A DNA stretch of 64,000 nt from an uncultured Fodinibius sp. (lineage in GTDB: Bacteria > Bacteroidota > Rhodothermia > Balneolales > Balneolaceae): positions 310,001-374,000 of the forward strand of contig CAJXOG010000001.1 in assembly GCA_913057775.1 (NCBI GenBank), in the 5' to 3' direction. Every line of letters begins with the position of its first letter. Positions within the stretch are counted from its first letter, which is position 1. Below the pieces are notes generated by a model. That model searched no databases and was not told where the DNA came from. It saw only the letters and a program-made list of their open reading frames with translations. Of the stretch, positions 35,662 through 44,448 are shown piece by piece. The position numbers were made by a program, and so were the translations under genes.

Positions 35662-36972
35662 TTAGTCGTCATCAAGGTGCATTTCACCCAACAAACCTTC
35701 AGTATGTGCAACAGCAACTGAAACCGCCGCATCACCGGTTATATTAACCGCCGTTCTGCACATATCCAGAATTCTGTCAACTCCCAAGATAAGGGCAATA
35801 CCCTCTACTGGAACCTGAATAGCCTGTAACACAATAACCAGCATAATAATACCGGCGCCGGGTACCCCTGCAGAACCTATTGAGGCCAAAGTAGCAGTAA
35901 GCACAATTGTTATCTGCTGAGCAATTCCTAAATCCATACCCAATGCCTGTGCAATAAATACCGCGGCTACTGCCTGGTAAAGACTGGTTCCGTCCATGTT
36001 AATAGTTGCACCTATAGGCAGCACAAAACTGGAGACCTCTTCATCCACGCCTACATTTTTTTCGACGCGCTCCATCGTTACCGGTAATGTAGCCGCACTG
36101 GAGCTGGTACTGAATCCCAAAAGCATAGCGGGACGAATAGCTTTGAAAAAGTCACGCAACTTCATCTTGCTAAAGATCTTAAACAGTCCAGAATACACAA
36201 TCATCAAGTGCAAAAATAATCCCAATACCACTACAAAGGTATACCAAAACAATGCTCCCAGCAGATCCAGTGCCTGTCCAATATCATCACCCGCAAGATC
36301 TACAATTACCCCTGCCATAAGAGCAAAAACGCCATAGGGGGCCACTTTCATAATCAAATCTACTATTTTGATGATAACCTCATTCAGGGAATCAAAAAAG
36401 TTAACAAGCGACTTACTTTTCTCAGTCGGAATCTGCATCAGGCCAATACCCATGAGGAGAGCTACGAAAACAACCTGAAGCATATTGCCATTGTCAGAAG
36501 CCGCTTCAAAAAAGTTTTCAGGAACAATATCCACCAAAAATGTCATGGGGCTTCGATCCATTACTTCTTGGGCAGATTGATCAGCTCCTTCAATATTGTC
36601 CTGATATCCTGCCATTAGTTGTTCCTGTGTTTCAGCAGGCAGATAATTTCCAGGCTGAATAACATTTACTACGGTCAAGCCAATAGTAATCGCCAGCATA
36701 GTGGTTACAATATAGATGCCAATAGTCTTTCCACCCATCCGTGAAAGCTTGGCAATATCATTCAAACTTGTCACCCCGACAATAAGCGAAGCTAAAATCA
36801 GTGGTACAGCAATCAGTTTCAATAGATTTATAAATATGGTACCAAAGGGTTGTATATAGTCAACCGTAAAGTCAGACCAACCGGCAACACTTGCCACCAA
36901 TCCCCATATTAGTCCCAGTACAAGTCCAATGATAATTTGCCAATGCAGTCGCTTATACCATACTTTTTTCAT
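35662..36972 (-). CDS. Dicarboxylate/amino acid:cation symporter (DAACS family)
   Basis: 436 residues, eight membrane helices plus two re-entrant hairpins. HP1 carries the serine-rich GFSTSSSAATLPVTMERVEKNVGV (about 281-304), and TM7 has IGATINMDGTSLYQA (NMDGT, Na+ site). HP2 (ASIGSAGVPGAGIIM) and TM8 (DRILDMCRTAVNITGDAAVSV) complete the GltP/GltPh transport core. The TM8 arginine (in DMCRTAVN) lies where the side-chain-carboxylate recognition residue of glutamate/aspartate carriers sits. It imports glutamate, aspartate or C4-dicarboxylates with Na+ or H+. The ATG overlaps the stop of the DUF92 gene by 4 bp, so the two are cotranslated. Confidence 0.92.
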   Translation of the reverse strand: MKKVWYKRLHWQIIIGLVLGLIWGLVASVAGWSDFTVDYIQPFGTIFINLLKLIAVPLILASLIVGVTSLNDIAKLSRMGGKTIGIYIVTTMLAITIGLTVVNVIQPGNYLPAETQEQLMAGYQDNIEGADQSAQEVMDRSPMTFLVDIVPENFFEAASDNGNMLQVVFVALLMGIGLMQIPTEKSKSLVNFFDSLNEVIIKIVDLIMKVAPYGVFALMAGVIVDLAGDDIGQALDLLGALFWYTFVVVLGLFLHLMIVYSGLFKIFSKMKLRDFFKAIRPAMLLGFSTSSSAATLPVTMERVEKNVGVDEEVSSFVLPIGATINMDGTSLYQAVAAVFIAQALGMDLGIAQQITIVLTATLASIGSAGVPGAGIIMLVIVLQAIQVPVEGIALILGVDRILDMCRTAVNITGDAAVSVAVAHTEGLLGEMHLDDD

Positions 36973-37778
36973 GCAAAAAACAGTTTTGAAATTATTGCCA
37001 GTAAGCCGCCGATCCCCGTCGAAATTGTATTTACCAAATTATTCGAAAAGGTAATTTTTTCATTAATAACCGGAAGCGTTACCGAACGTTTATTCTGTTG
37101 AAAAAGAGCACCAAGATAAGAATCAATAAGACATCCCAAAATAGCAGCTCCGAAAATGAGTATAAAAACGGAAAAATGAAGTGAAAAAACGTAAACACTA
37201 ACGGCAGCAATCATTACTGCAGCAATAAATGCTGCTGTTGTTCCTTTAATACTTATTCCTCCGTCCGTCCCGGGCTTCACCCGTTCAAAGTTTGTAATCA
37301 GATAGGTACTGTCTGGAGTTCTGCTGCCCAGCTCTGTAGCCCAAGTATCAGCGGTAGCTGTAGCGATTACTGCTATGGCTCCAACCAAAAATAATGAGGA
37401 ATTAAAAACGGTGGCACATATCAAAAAAATAACCAGCCAAAAACCATTCGCCCAAACTTGTAACCCGCCTCTCCTAACACTTTGTGAAATGTTTTCTGCG
37501 CGCCATTTGGATCGATCTGAAATAGTAACGCTGCTTATAAAAAAAAGTAATAATACTACGGCCAACTTCCATCCCCCAAGTCCAAAAGCGAACGTACCAA
37601 TAACAACAGCTGAAAACATACCATCAAGTGACAGGCCGCGGAAAGCAAAAGCTGCAAATGAAAAAAGGGCAGCCAACAATACTCCAAGTAGTATATTCAA
37701 CTGCTGTGCTGTATTAGCAGCAGTGATAAATACAACAACCGCTATAAATAGAAATAAAGCGTTTAGCTTGCGATCCAT
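36969..37778 (-). CDS. DUF92 (TMEM19/VTE6-like) membrane protein
   Basis: 269 residues with about seven membrane helices. Family features: a membrane half with GGWKLAVVLLLFFISSVTI, then ATATADTWATELGSRTP (about 138-154) and GTDGGISIKGTTAA (about 168-181), which are the most conserved DUF92 blocks. Plant VTE6 in this family phosphorylates phytyl phosphate; the bacterial role is not established but may be polyprenyl-phosphate kinase-like. It is 20 bp downstream of the DUF3098-like gene and overlaps the symporter gene by 4 bp. The connection to dicarboxylate uptake is not obvious. Confidence 0.85.
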   Translation of the reverse strand: MDRKLNALFLFIAVVVFITAANTAQQLNILLGVLLAALFSFAAFAFRGLSLDGMFSAVVIGTFAFGLGGWKLAVVLLLFFISSVTISDRSKWRAENISQSVRRGGLQVWANGFWLVIFLICATVFNSSLFLVGAIAVIATATADTWATELGSRTPDSTYLITNFERVKPGTDGGISIKGTTAAFIAAVMIAAVSVYVFSLHFSVFILIFGAAILGCLIDSYLGALFQQNKRSVTLPVINEKITFSNNLVNTISTGIGGLLAIISKLFFA

Positions 37779-37798
37779 CAGCCCAAGTCAAAAGATTG

Positions 37799-38041
37799 TC
37801 AAGATGTTTTTGAGGAGCCCCGATCATGTTTAAGGATAGCGACAATAACGGCTGCATAACCACTCATGATAACAATCGGAGAAACATAAAGTGATATAAA
37901 ACCTTCGACTTCATTTTCGATATACATTGCAGAAAAGCCAATAACTACCAGTAACAATCCCAATGCCAGAACTTTATAATTCCAGGCATCAAAAATCATC
38001 GGTTGCTTAGAACTACTGCGTCCGTGTTTTTGTGATCCCAT
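37799..38041 (-). CDS. Small two-helix membrane protein, DUF3098-like
   Basis: 80 residues: a polar basic N-terminus, FDAWNYKVLALGLLLVVIGFSAMYIE as the first helix (about 17-42), SLYVSPIVIMSGYAAVIVAIL as the second (about 50-70), and a polar end. The N-Y-x(n)-LG motif before helix 1, the SPIVIMSGY motif and the length fit DUF3098, a small family of FCB bacteria often found near cell-division or transporter genes. Function unknown. It is the first gene of the minus-strand group with DUF92 and the DAACS symporter. The 267-bp gap to maf on its right shows only AT-rich DNA for divergent promoters. Confidence 0.65.
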   Translation of the reverse strand: MGSQKHGRSSSKQPMIFDAWNYKVLALGLLLVVIGFSAMYIENEVEGFISLYVSPIVIMSGYAAVIVAILKHDRGSSKTS

Positions 38042-38308
38042 TATGATTAATCGTTTTTAAATACGTTGACAATGAATGAACAATGTAACGAAAGAATATC
38101 TTTTTTCTTTCATCCCAATTCAGCGGCTAAAGTAACGATTGATTTATTGAGCTACAAAAATACTGCCGAAGGCAAAAAATTATCACCTGCAATTTGATGA
38201 TCTGATTTTAGCGGATAGTTGTTATTTTATATTGCTGTTTTAAAAATGTAACCTTTTTAAATATGGAAATATTAATTTAATTTTTTAACCAAATTACTCT
38301 CCTCTATT

Positions 38309-38935
38309 TTGGAAACCATCATCCTTGCATCCGGAAGTCCGCGACGGAAAAAGCTCTTAAAAAAAATCGGTATTGCATTTAAGGTTCATGCCAGCGATGC
38401 TGCTGAAGACTTTGAGTCCCATTGGTCGCCCAACGAAATTGCACAATCACTTGCTGAAAGGAAAGCCAAAGCCGTATCTTCTCAGTACAGCGACGCATTA
38501 ATTATCGGTGCCGATACGATTGTGACCTACAATGATAAAATTCTTGAAAAACCGGCTACCCCATCTGAAGCAAACAAAATGTTGCAGCAGTTAAGCGGAC
38601 ACGCACACAAGGTATTAACCGGGGTATCATTATTAAAAACAGACGCATCAAATAACATAAAGGACAGCACGACGTTTGTTGAGACAACAAATGTTATATT
38701 CGGGAACTTAAATCCAGAATTGATTAACAGTTATGTAGCAACAGCAAATCCAATGGACAAAGCCGGAGCATATGGAATTCAGGATCCACACGGTGCCCTT
38801 TTCGTGAAAGCAATAGAGGGGGACTATTACAACGTAGTGGGATTTCCGCTCCACAGCTTTTATAATACGATGGCATCATTTGCGCCGGAGCTCCTGTCCC
38901 AGCAAAAACCTTATCAGTATTCCGATGACTTTTAA
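38309..38935 (+). CDS. maf: Maf nucleotide pyrophosphatase
   Basis: 208 residues from a TTG start, which gives the conserved N-terminus IILASGSPRRKKLLKKIGI. Other motifs: ADTIVTYNDKILEKP (about 69-83), a TGVSLL strand, and DKAGAYGIQDPHGALFVKAIEGDYYNVVGFPL near the end. Maf proteins hydrolyse dTTP/UTP and modified nucleotides to monophosphates, preventing their incorporation. The GIQDPHG variant fits the dTTP/UTP (YhdE) subgroup. No ATG near 38309 matches the family start, so TTG is favoured. Its stop overlaps the start of the TPR gene by 11 bp. Confidence 0.92.
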   Translation: METIILASGSPRRKKLLKKIGIAFKVHASDAAEDFESHWSPNEIAQSLAERKAKAVSSQYSDALIIGADTIVTYNDKILEKPATPSEANKMLQQLSGHAHKVLTGVSLLKTDASNNIKDSTTFVETTNVIFGNLNPELINSYVATANPMDKAGAYGIQDPHGALFVKAIEGDYYNVVGFPLHSFYNTMASFAPELLSQQKPYQYSDDF

Positions 38936-40868
38936 ATCTTTTTGTAAAAGAACCCTGCTTTTGGTTTTCATTTCGGCGGGAATACTATGCCATCAAGTGG
39001 GACATGCCCAGCAAAATAAACTCTATTTTGAGGCTGATCAGTTGCTGAAGGAGCAAAAGTATGAGGAAGCTGCCAAAAAGTTTGAACAGCTGTATAATAG
39101 AGAGCCAAATCGCTATCTCTTTTTAAATAAACTGACCGAGAGTCTCATCAACCTAAAGAAGTATGAAAAAGCAATTGCAATAACCGAACAAGCTATTCAG
39201 GACGGTAGACACCGCCCTCAAGCGAAAATCCGATTGGGAGAACTTTATCACATAAGCGGTGACATTGAGCGAGGAGTACAGATCTGGAACGAAATTCTTA
39301 ACAACAATCCAGAAAGTCAACAAGTATATTTGCGCGTAGCCCGCACGGCCAGCGATCGAAAAGAATACGAAAAAGCCATTGATATTTTTAAAGAGCTAAA
39401 ATCCTTGTCGGGGCGATCAAGTCTAATCTCCTCGGAACTGGGAGAAACCTACATGCAAGCGGGCAACTATGAACTGGCAATGCGCGAATTTTTGGGATTA
39501 GTGGAACAAAATCCCGATCGACTAACATATGTACAGCGTCGTCTTATGCGCTTTCGGGATGATTATATTTATGATGTGGCCATCCTTGAAATTTCAGACT
39601 TTTTAGATGAATTATCTCCCTCCCATCCCAGCTATAATAATCTTCAACAACTGGAAATTTGGCTGCTGATGGAGCGCAAGCTTTTTGAACGAGCAGTAGC
39701 TACGGCAAAAAACATGGAACAGGAATCATCAACTCTTACCTACAGCTTATATAATATCGGATCCAAATTACTGGCTGAGCAAAAGTTTGAGCTTTCCGAA
39801 GAATCTTATTCCTATTACATAGATAATAATGTAGCATCTTTGGAGAACAGATGCCGCGAAGAACTGGCCAACGTATATATGGAGTGGGCAAAATATCTTA
39901 AAAATAATAATCTGGACCTGACCTCTAAACCCTCATCTCTATATCAGAAAGCTTTTTCCACTCTAAATACCCTTCGTAATAACGGACTTAATTATCATCG
40001 CATGGATCAGGTGTTGACCACCCTAAGCGAGCTATCGCTTGATGTTCTCCATGCTCCTGATAAAGCTGAAAAGTACCTTACTGAGCTTCAAAATTTATCC
40101 GGCGGAGAACGTAAAAGGGCCAACCAAGCATATATAAAAGGACGATTACATCTTTATGACAAAGAATATACCCGTGCCCGACTTTCATTTTCAAAAAGTA
40201 ACAAACAGGAACGCATTGGAAACCTGGCCGAAAAAAATCGCTATTATCTCGCATTGACAGACTTTTTTGCCGGCGATTATGAGTTTGCCAAAATCCAATT
40301 GAACGCACTCGAACGGCAGACCACTTCATATTATGCCAACGATGCCGTTCAGCTCCGGCTATGGATTCAAAAAGGATTACAGGCAGATAGCACTGGAGCA
40401 AAAATTGAACCCTTCGCTAAGCTCATTGAACATCTTTCACGAGGTGAACAGCAGCAAAGTATTGCTATCATGGAGCAACTATTCCAAAAAGACCGTTACA
40501 ATCCACTACTCGGATACGGTCTGCTTGAATTAACGACCACAAAAAAGAAACAGAATGCTGCTTTTATATACCATGCCTTGGCTACCTATTTAGAAACGCA
40601 GGGCAACAACTCCGCTCTCCGAGAACAACTTATGTGGGCAAAGACAAGGATGGCTGACCAGCTGATAACAAACAGTGATATAAATTTAGGACAGTTGCAG
40701 TCAACGGTTAAACAATCTCAACTTTTTGGCGATAATGACACTGAAATTCCACAAACGGTAGATCAATTATTGCCCCTTTACGAAGAGCTTTTACTTCAGT
40801 TTCCCAATGGATTTTATGCAACATTTGCACGCGACCGTATTCAAGAACTTGAAGAAATACAGGTTTAA
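38925..40868 (+). CDS. Exported tetratricopeptide-repeat protein
   Basis: About 647 residues from the ATG at 38925. An upstream TTG at 38880 stays in frame but would add 15 residues before the signal peptide, so the ATG is preferred. Signal peptide (about 1-28, ending GHAQ), then many TPR helices: FEADQLLKEQKYEEAAKKFEQ, KYEKAIAITEQAIQDG, EYEKAIDIFKELKSL and NYELAMREFLGLVEQNPD in the first half, with more divergent repeats beyond. The layout suggests a periplasmic or outer-membrane scaffold, for instance for envelope assembly or secretion; no enzymatic domain. It overlaps maf by 11 bp, and the next gene begins directly after its stop, implying one operon. Confidence 0.75.
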   Translation: MTFKSFCKRTLLLVFISAGILCHQVGHAQQNKLYFEADQLLKEQKYEEAAKKFEQLYNREPNRYLFLNKLTESLINLKKYEKAIAITEQAIQDGRHRPQAKIRLGELYHISGDIERGVQIWNEILNNNPESQQVYLRVARTASDRKEYEKAIDIFKELKSLSGRSSLISSELGETYMQAGNYELAMREFLGLVEQNPDRLTYVQRRLMRFRDDYIYDVAILEISDFLDELSPSHPSYNNLQQLEIWLLMERKLFERAVATAKNMEQESSTLTYSLYNIGSKLLAEQKFELSEESYSYYIDNNVASLENRCREELANVYMEWAKYLKNNNLDLTSKPSSLYQKAFSTLNTLRNNGLNYHRMDQVLTTLSELSLDVLHAPDKAEKYLTELQNLSGGERKRANQAYIKGRLHLYDKEYTRARLSFSKSNKQERIGNLAEKNRYYLALTDFFAGDYEFAKIQLNALERQTTSYYANDAVQLRLWIQKGLQADSTGAKIEPFAKLIEHLSRGEQQQSIAIMEQLFQKDRYNPLLGYGLLELTTTKKKQNAAFIYHALATYLETQGNNSALREQLMWAKTRMADQLITNSDINLGQLQSTVKQSQLFGDNDTEIPQTVDQLLPLYEELLLQFPNGFYATFARDRIQELEEIQV

Positions 40869-40869
40869 T

Positions 40870-42141
40870 ATGATGCTACGCTCCCTTTTGATATCGTTGA
40901 TATTTATTCTTTTTACCACTCTGCCATCATTGGCTCAGGATAAACTCTTTATTCCGATGGATGCTTCCCAGTCCAATCACCTTAAAGCCTATGGCATCAT
41001 TTTCAATAACCTGCAGGATGGTAACTCATCACAATGGCTGCTCAACTACAAGGGCGGCAGTTTTATGACTAACTATTCAGAGGAGTTGGTCAAAAAGTCT
41101 CGTCTTAGAAATGTGAAAATTGAGATAATCTCAAATTCTGAGGCTGCCCAAATTATCAATCAGGTAGAACAGTCCGACGCCAATACTTCTGTCATACAGC
41201 TCGATAAAGCTCCCAAAATTGCCGTTTATACACCCAAGCAAGCACTGCCTTGGGATGACGCCGTAACCCTGGCTTTAAATTATGCAGAAGTTGAATATGA
41301 TAAAGTCTGGGATCCCGAAGTACTAAATGGGGAGCTTTCGAAATACGATTGGCTCCACCTGCATCACGAAGATTTTACCGGACAGTACGGCAAATTCTGG
41401 GTCTCATCACGCAATCAGCCGTGGTACATTAAGCAGGTAAACAAAATGGAAGCCATGGCCAAGGAATTAGGTTTCAACAAGGTTAGCAACGAGAAGAAAG
41501 CTGTGGCAGCTAAAATTAAAGAGTATGTTGGTAATGGGGGATTTATGTTTGCTATGTGCTCGGGCACCGACACCTTCGATATAGCGCTGGCAGCACAGGG
41601 AGTTGACATCGTTCCCACCCAGTTTGACGGTGATCCCATGGATCCCAAAGCTCAACAGAAACTTAACTTTGATAACACTCTGGCATTTACTGACTTTGTG
41701 CTCAGTTCCGATCCTGCCGAATATGAACACGCCAATATTGATGTGCCTGTTCAATTAGATGAAGTGGATCAATCGATTGACTTTTTTACACTTTTTGAAT
41801 TTTCGGCTAAGTGGGATCCTGTACCTACCATGCTTACCCAAAATCATGTCAGCAGCATCCGTGGATTTTATGGACAAACAACAGCATTTCAGAAAGATAA
41901 AATCAAAGAGTCGGTTGTTATTTTAGGCGAAAGTCCCGGACGTGATATGGTTAAATATATCCATGGTAATTATGGACAGGGAACCTTTACCTTTTATGCC
42001 GGACACGATCCTGAAGATTATACGCACCGTGTCAACGATCCACCCACCGACCTGAGCTTACATACCAGCAGTCCCGGTTACCGATTGATTTTGAACAACA
42101 TCCTGTTCCCTGCCGCTAAAAAGAAAAAGCGCAAAACCTAA
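40870..42141 (+). CDS. Exported protein of the FCB family usually labelled 'asparagine synthetase B'
   Basis: About 423 residues from the ATG at 40870, right after the upstream stop; a longer reading at 40807 runs into the previous gene. Signal peptide (1-22, ending SLAQ), then FIPMDASQSNHLKAYGIIFNNLQDGN and WLLNYKGGSFM, the conserved start of this family. A flavodoxin/GATase-like core has IAVYTPKQALPWDDAVTLAL, YDWLHLHHEDFTGQYGKFW and GGFMFAMCSGTDTFDIALA (Cys about 228). The region around VVILGESPGRDMVKYIHGNYG resembles a ThuA/GATase-type C-terminus. There is neither the N-terminal Cys2 glutaminase nor the ATP-pyrophosphatase motif of true AsnB, so that label looks wrong. Export and a Cys/His-based hydrolase or binding role are inferred. 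Confidence 0.7.
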   Translation: MMLRSLLISLIFILFTTLPSLAQDKLFIPMDASQSNHLKAYGIIFNNLQDGNSSQWLLNYKGGSFMTNYSEELVKKSRLRNVKIEIISNSEAAQIINQVEQSDANTSVIQLDKAPKIAVYTPKQALPWDDAVTLALNYAEVEYDKVWDPEVLNGELSKYDWLHLHHEDFTGQYGKFWVSSRNQPWYIKQVNKMEAMAKELGFNKVSNEKKAVAAKIKEYVGNGGFMFAMCSGTDTFDIALAAQGVDIVPTQFDGDPMDPKAQQKLNFDNTLAFTDFVLSSDPAEYEHANIDVPVQLDEVDQSIDFFTLFEFSAKWDPVPTMLTQNHVSSIRGFYGQTTAFQKDKIKESVVILGESPGRDMVKYIHGNYGQGTFTFYAGHDPEDYTHRVNDPPTDLSLHTSSPGYRLILNNILFPAAKKKKRKT

Positions 42142-42209
42142 TACAGCTCAGATTCTTAACTATCAGTTTAGAGTAATAATTAATTCCTAATTTTTATTTC
42201 CAATTTGCA

Positions 42210-42986
42210 ATGGCAGACAACAGAGAAGCTACCCAAAACTTCGAAGATCTTGTTGAAGTCGTAGAAATTTTACGCAACGAATGTCCGTGGGATCGTAAAC
42301 AAACCCACCAAAGTATTAAGGATAACCTCATCGAAGAAGCATACGAGGCCGTTGAAGCCATTGACAATGAGAATTTTGAAGAACTCAAAAAAGAGCTGGG
42401 CGATGTGTTACTGCACGTCGTATTTCACAGTAGAATGGCCGAGCAAACAGATACGTTCTCTATCAGCGATGTCATTTATTCCATTCAGGAAAAACTGATT
42501 CGCCGCCACCCCCATGTTTTTGGGGATGAAGTTGCTGACGATGAGGAGCAAGTAGCCGAAAACTGGGAAAACATAAAAATGGAAGAAGGGAAGAAATCTG
42601 TGTTGGACGGCATTCCCAAACAGCTTCCTGCCCTCATCCGTGCCCAGCGCATGCAGGAAAAAGCAGCAAATGTGGGATTCGACTGGCCAGAGTTCTCACA
42701 GGTTTGGGACAAAATTGAAGAAGAACTTCAGGAATTTAAAGAAGTATTGGAAGAAGGAGATTCACAAAAAAGTCGTGAAGAGTTTGGCGATCTGCTTTTC
42801 TCTTTAGTAAATGCCGGACGCTTTTTCGACCTTAATGCGGAAGACAGCCTGCGTTCCACGAACAAAAAATTTATTCAGCGATTCCAATACATTGAAGACC
42901 AACTCAAACAAGAAAACAAAACACTATCCAATGCAACGCTTGAAGATATGGATAAACATTGGAATCAAGCCAAAAAAACAAAATAG
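42210..42986 (+). CDS. mazG: Nucleoside triphosphate pyrophosphohydrolase MazG
   Basis: 258 residues with two MazG-type four-helix modules. The first (about 10-115) has LRNECPWDRKQTHQSIKDNLIEEAYEAVEAID and LKKELGDVLLHVVFHSRMAE, that is, the EExxE and ExxD metal sites. The second (about 150-250) has KIEEELQEFKEVLEEGD and EEFGDLLFSLVNAGRF. RRHPHVFGD lies between them. It hydrolyses NTPs and dNTPs, including damaged ones, to monophosphates plus pyrophosphate in the cytoplasm. Length matches standard MazG. It stands alone with a 68-bp gap to the left and 206 bp to citrate synthase on the right. Confidence 0.95.
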   Translation: MADNREATQNFEDLVEVVEILRNECPWDRKQTHQSIKDNLIEEAYEAVEAIDNENFEELKKELGDVLLHVVFHSRMAEQTDTFSISDVIYSIQEKLIRRHPHVFGDEVADDEEQVAENWENIKMEEGKKSVLDGIPKQLPALIRAQRMQEKAANVGFDWPEFSQVWDKIEEELQEFKEVLEEGDSQKSREEFGDLLFSLVNAGRFFDLNAEDSLRSTNKKFIQRFQYIEDQLKQENKTLSNATLEDMDKHWNQAKKTK

Positions 42987-43192
42987 CTATCAGTCAATTT
43001 TCGATTTAAGACTAAAAAGTATTAATTTAAGTTTATACAGGTAAACGCTGTTAACCTAACTTTCGTTAATTAGTTAAATCATTGGGTTTATTGGTTGATA
43101 GCGTTCAACTTATCCCTGATTTTTAGATCTTTTTTTATTACATTTAACCGAAACAAAAAGTATATATTCAATCCAAAATTTCGGAGTATAGA

Positions 43193-44356
43193 ATGGCTGA
43201 GAGCACAAATACAGAAATAGATTTAAGTCAGTATCCGCACATAGATAAAGGACTTGCGGGCATCGTCGCCTTTAGCAGTAACAAAAGTTTTATCGACGGA
43301 GAAAAAGGTGAACTTATCTATGCCGGATACGACATCGACACGTTGGCTGAAAACGCAAGCTTTGAAGAGGTTTGCTTTCTTTTATGGAACGATCATCTTC
43401 CCAACCAGGAAGAATTAGATAAGCTGAATACAAAGCTGCAGAATAAACGGGAGCTACCTGAACCGGTCTTAAATTATATTAAAAGCACTTCAAAAAATGC
43501 CGAACCCATGGCCGTTCTTCGAACAGCCGTTTCTATGCTCGGTGACTTCCATAAAGTGCAAACCGATGATGTTAAAGAGTTTCGTCTTAATCAGGCTATT
43601 TCAATCACGGCGAAAATTCCAACTATAATTGCCGCTTTTGATCGTGCCCGAAATGATAAAAATATCGTATCCCCTCTTAGTAAAAAGAGCACGGCTTATA
43701 ATTTCCTTTACATGCTCAATGATGAAGAACCGGGCGAAAAGGCTGAGCAAACGATGAATCTCTGCCTTATCTTACATGCTGAGCATGGCATGAATGCTTC
43801 TACTTTTACTAACCGAGCTATCTGCTCAACCGAATCAGATATGTATTCTTCGGTAACAGGAGCTATCGGAGCTCTTAAAGGACCACTGCACGGTGGAGCA
43901 AATCAGCAGGTTATGAATATGCTGATGGATATTGAGGACAAAGGTGCTAATCCCGTTGAATATGTACATGGTCGGCTGGAGCGTAAAGAAAAAATTATGG
44001 GCTTTGGTCACCGCGTATACAAAACAATGGATCCGCGTGCTCGAATTCTACGTGGTATGTCGAAAGAACTCTCTGAAGAAACGGGCCACGAAAATCTTTA
44101 TGAATGGTCTGAGGCTATCCTCAAAACCATGAAGGATGAAAAAGATATTGATCCCAACGTTGATTTCTTCTCAGCTACGGTATATTACTCAATGGGAATT
44201 AAACCTGATCTCTACACCTGTATATTCGCCATGAGCCGTGTTTCTGGTTGGACAGGACATTACATAGAGCAAGCCGAAAATAATCGCCTTGTTCGTCCAC
44301 GTGCTCTTTATGTTGGCGAAAAGAATAAAGAGTGGGTTCCTGTTGAAAACCGATAA
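43193..44356 (+). CDS. gltA: Citrate synthase
   Basis: 387 residues, the length of the short dimeric form found in Bacillus and archaea rather than the hexameric E. coli enzyme. It condenses oxaloacetate and acetyl-CoA to citrate, first step of the TCA cycle. Active-site blocks: LHAEHGMNASTFTNR (His about 203), GPLHGGANQQVMNML (His about 229), IMGFGHRVYKTMDPRA (His about 269), and the catalytic Asp in DFFSATVYYSMGI (about 324). FSSNKSFIDGEKGELIYAGYDI is the usual N-terminal start of the domain. GGAG lies 8 nt before the ATG, one of the clearer Shine-Dalgarno sites here. A strong terminator follows at 44382. Confidence 0.95.
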   Translation: MAESTNTEIDLSQYPHIDKGLAGIVAFSSNKSFIDGEKGELIYAGYDIDTLAENASFEEVCFLLWNDHLPNQEELDKLNTKLQNKRELPEPVLNYIKSTSKNAEPMAVLRTAVSMLGDFHKVQTDDVKEFRLNQAISITAKIPTIIAAFDRARNDKNIVSPLSKKSTAYNFLYMLNDEEPGEKAEQTMNLCLILHAEHGMNASTFTNRAICSTESDMYSSVTGAIGALKGPLHGGANQQVMNMLMDIEDKGANPVEYVHGRLERKEKIMGFGHRVYKTMDPRARILRGMSKELSEETGHENLYEWSEAILKTMKDEKDIDPNVDFFSATVYYSMGIKPDLYTCIFAMSRVSGWTGHYIEQAENNRLVRPRALYVGEKNKEWVPVENR

Positions 44357-44381
44357 TTTTTTGATTGATCTACAAAAATAT

Positions 44382-44410
44382 AAAGCCCCGACTTTCCGGG
44401 GCTTTTTTTT
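44382..44410 (+). terminator. Rho-independent terminator of citrate synthase
   Basis: AAAGCCCCG (44382-44390) pairs perfectly with CGGGGCTTT (44397-44405) across a 6-nt loop and is followed by more T. It lies 26 bp after the stop. Confidence 0.95.
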
Positions 44411-44448
44411 ATTTTACATAAAAACGTTTTAGCAAATCTACTATCATT

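Noticed and set aside
38880-38924. Earlier TTG start for the TPR gene after maf
   Set aside because: It would put 15 polar residues before a normal signal peptide and enlarge the overlap with maf.
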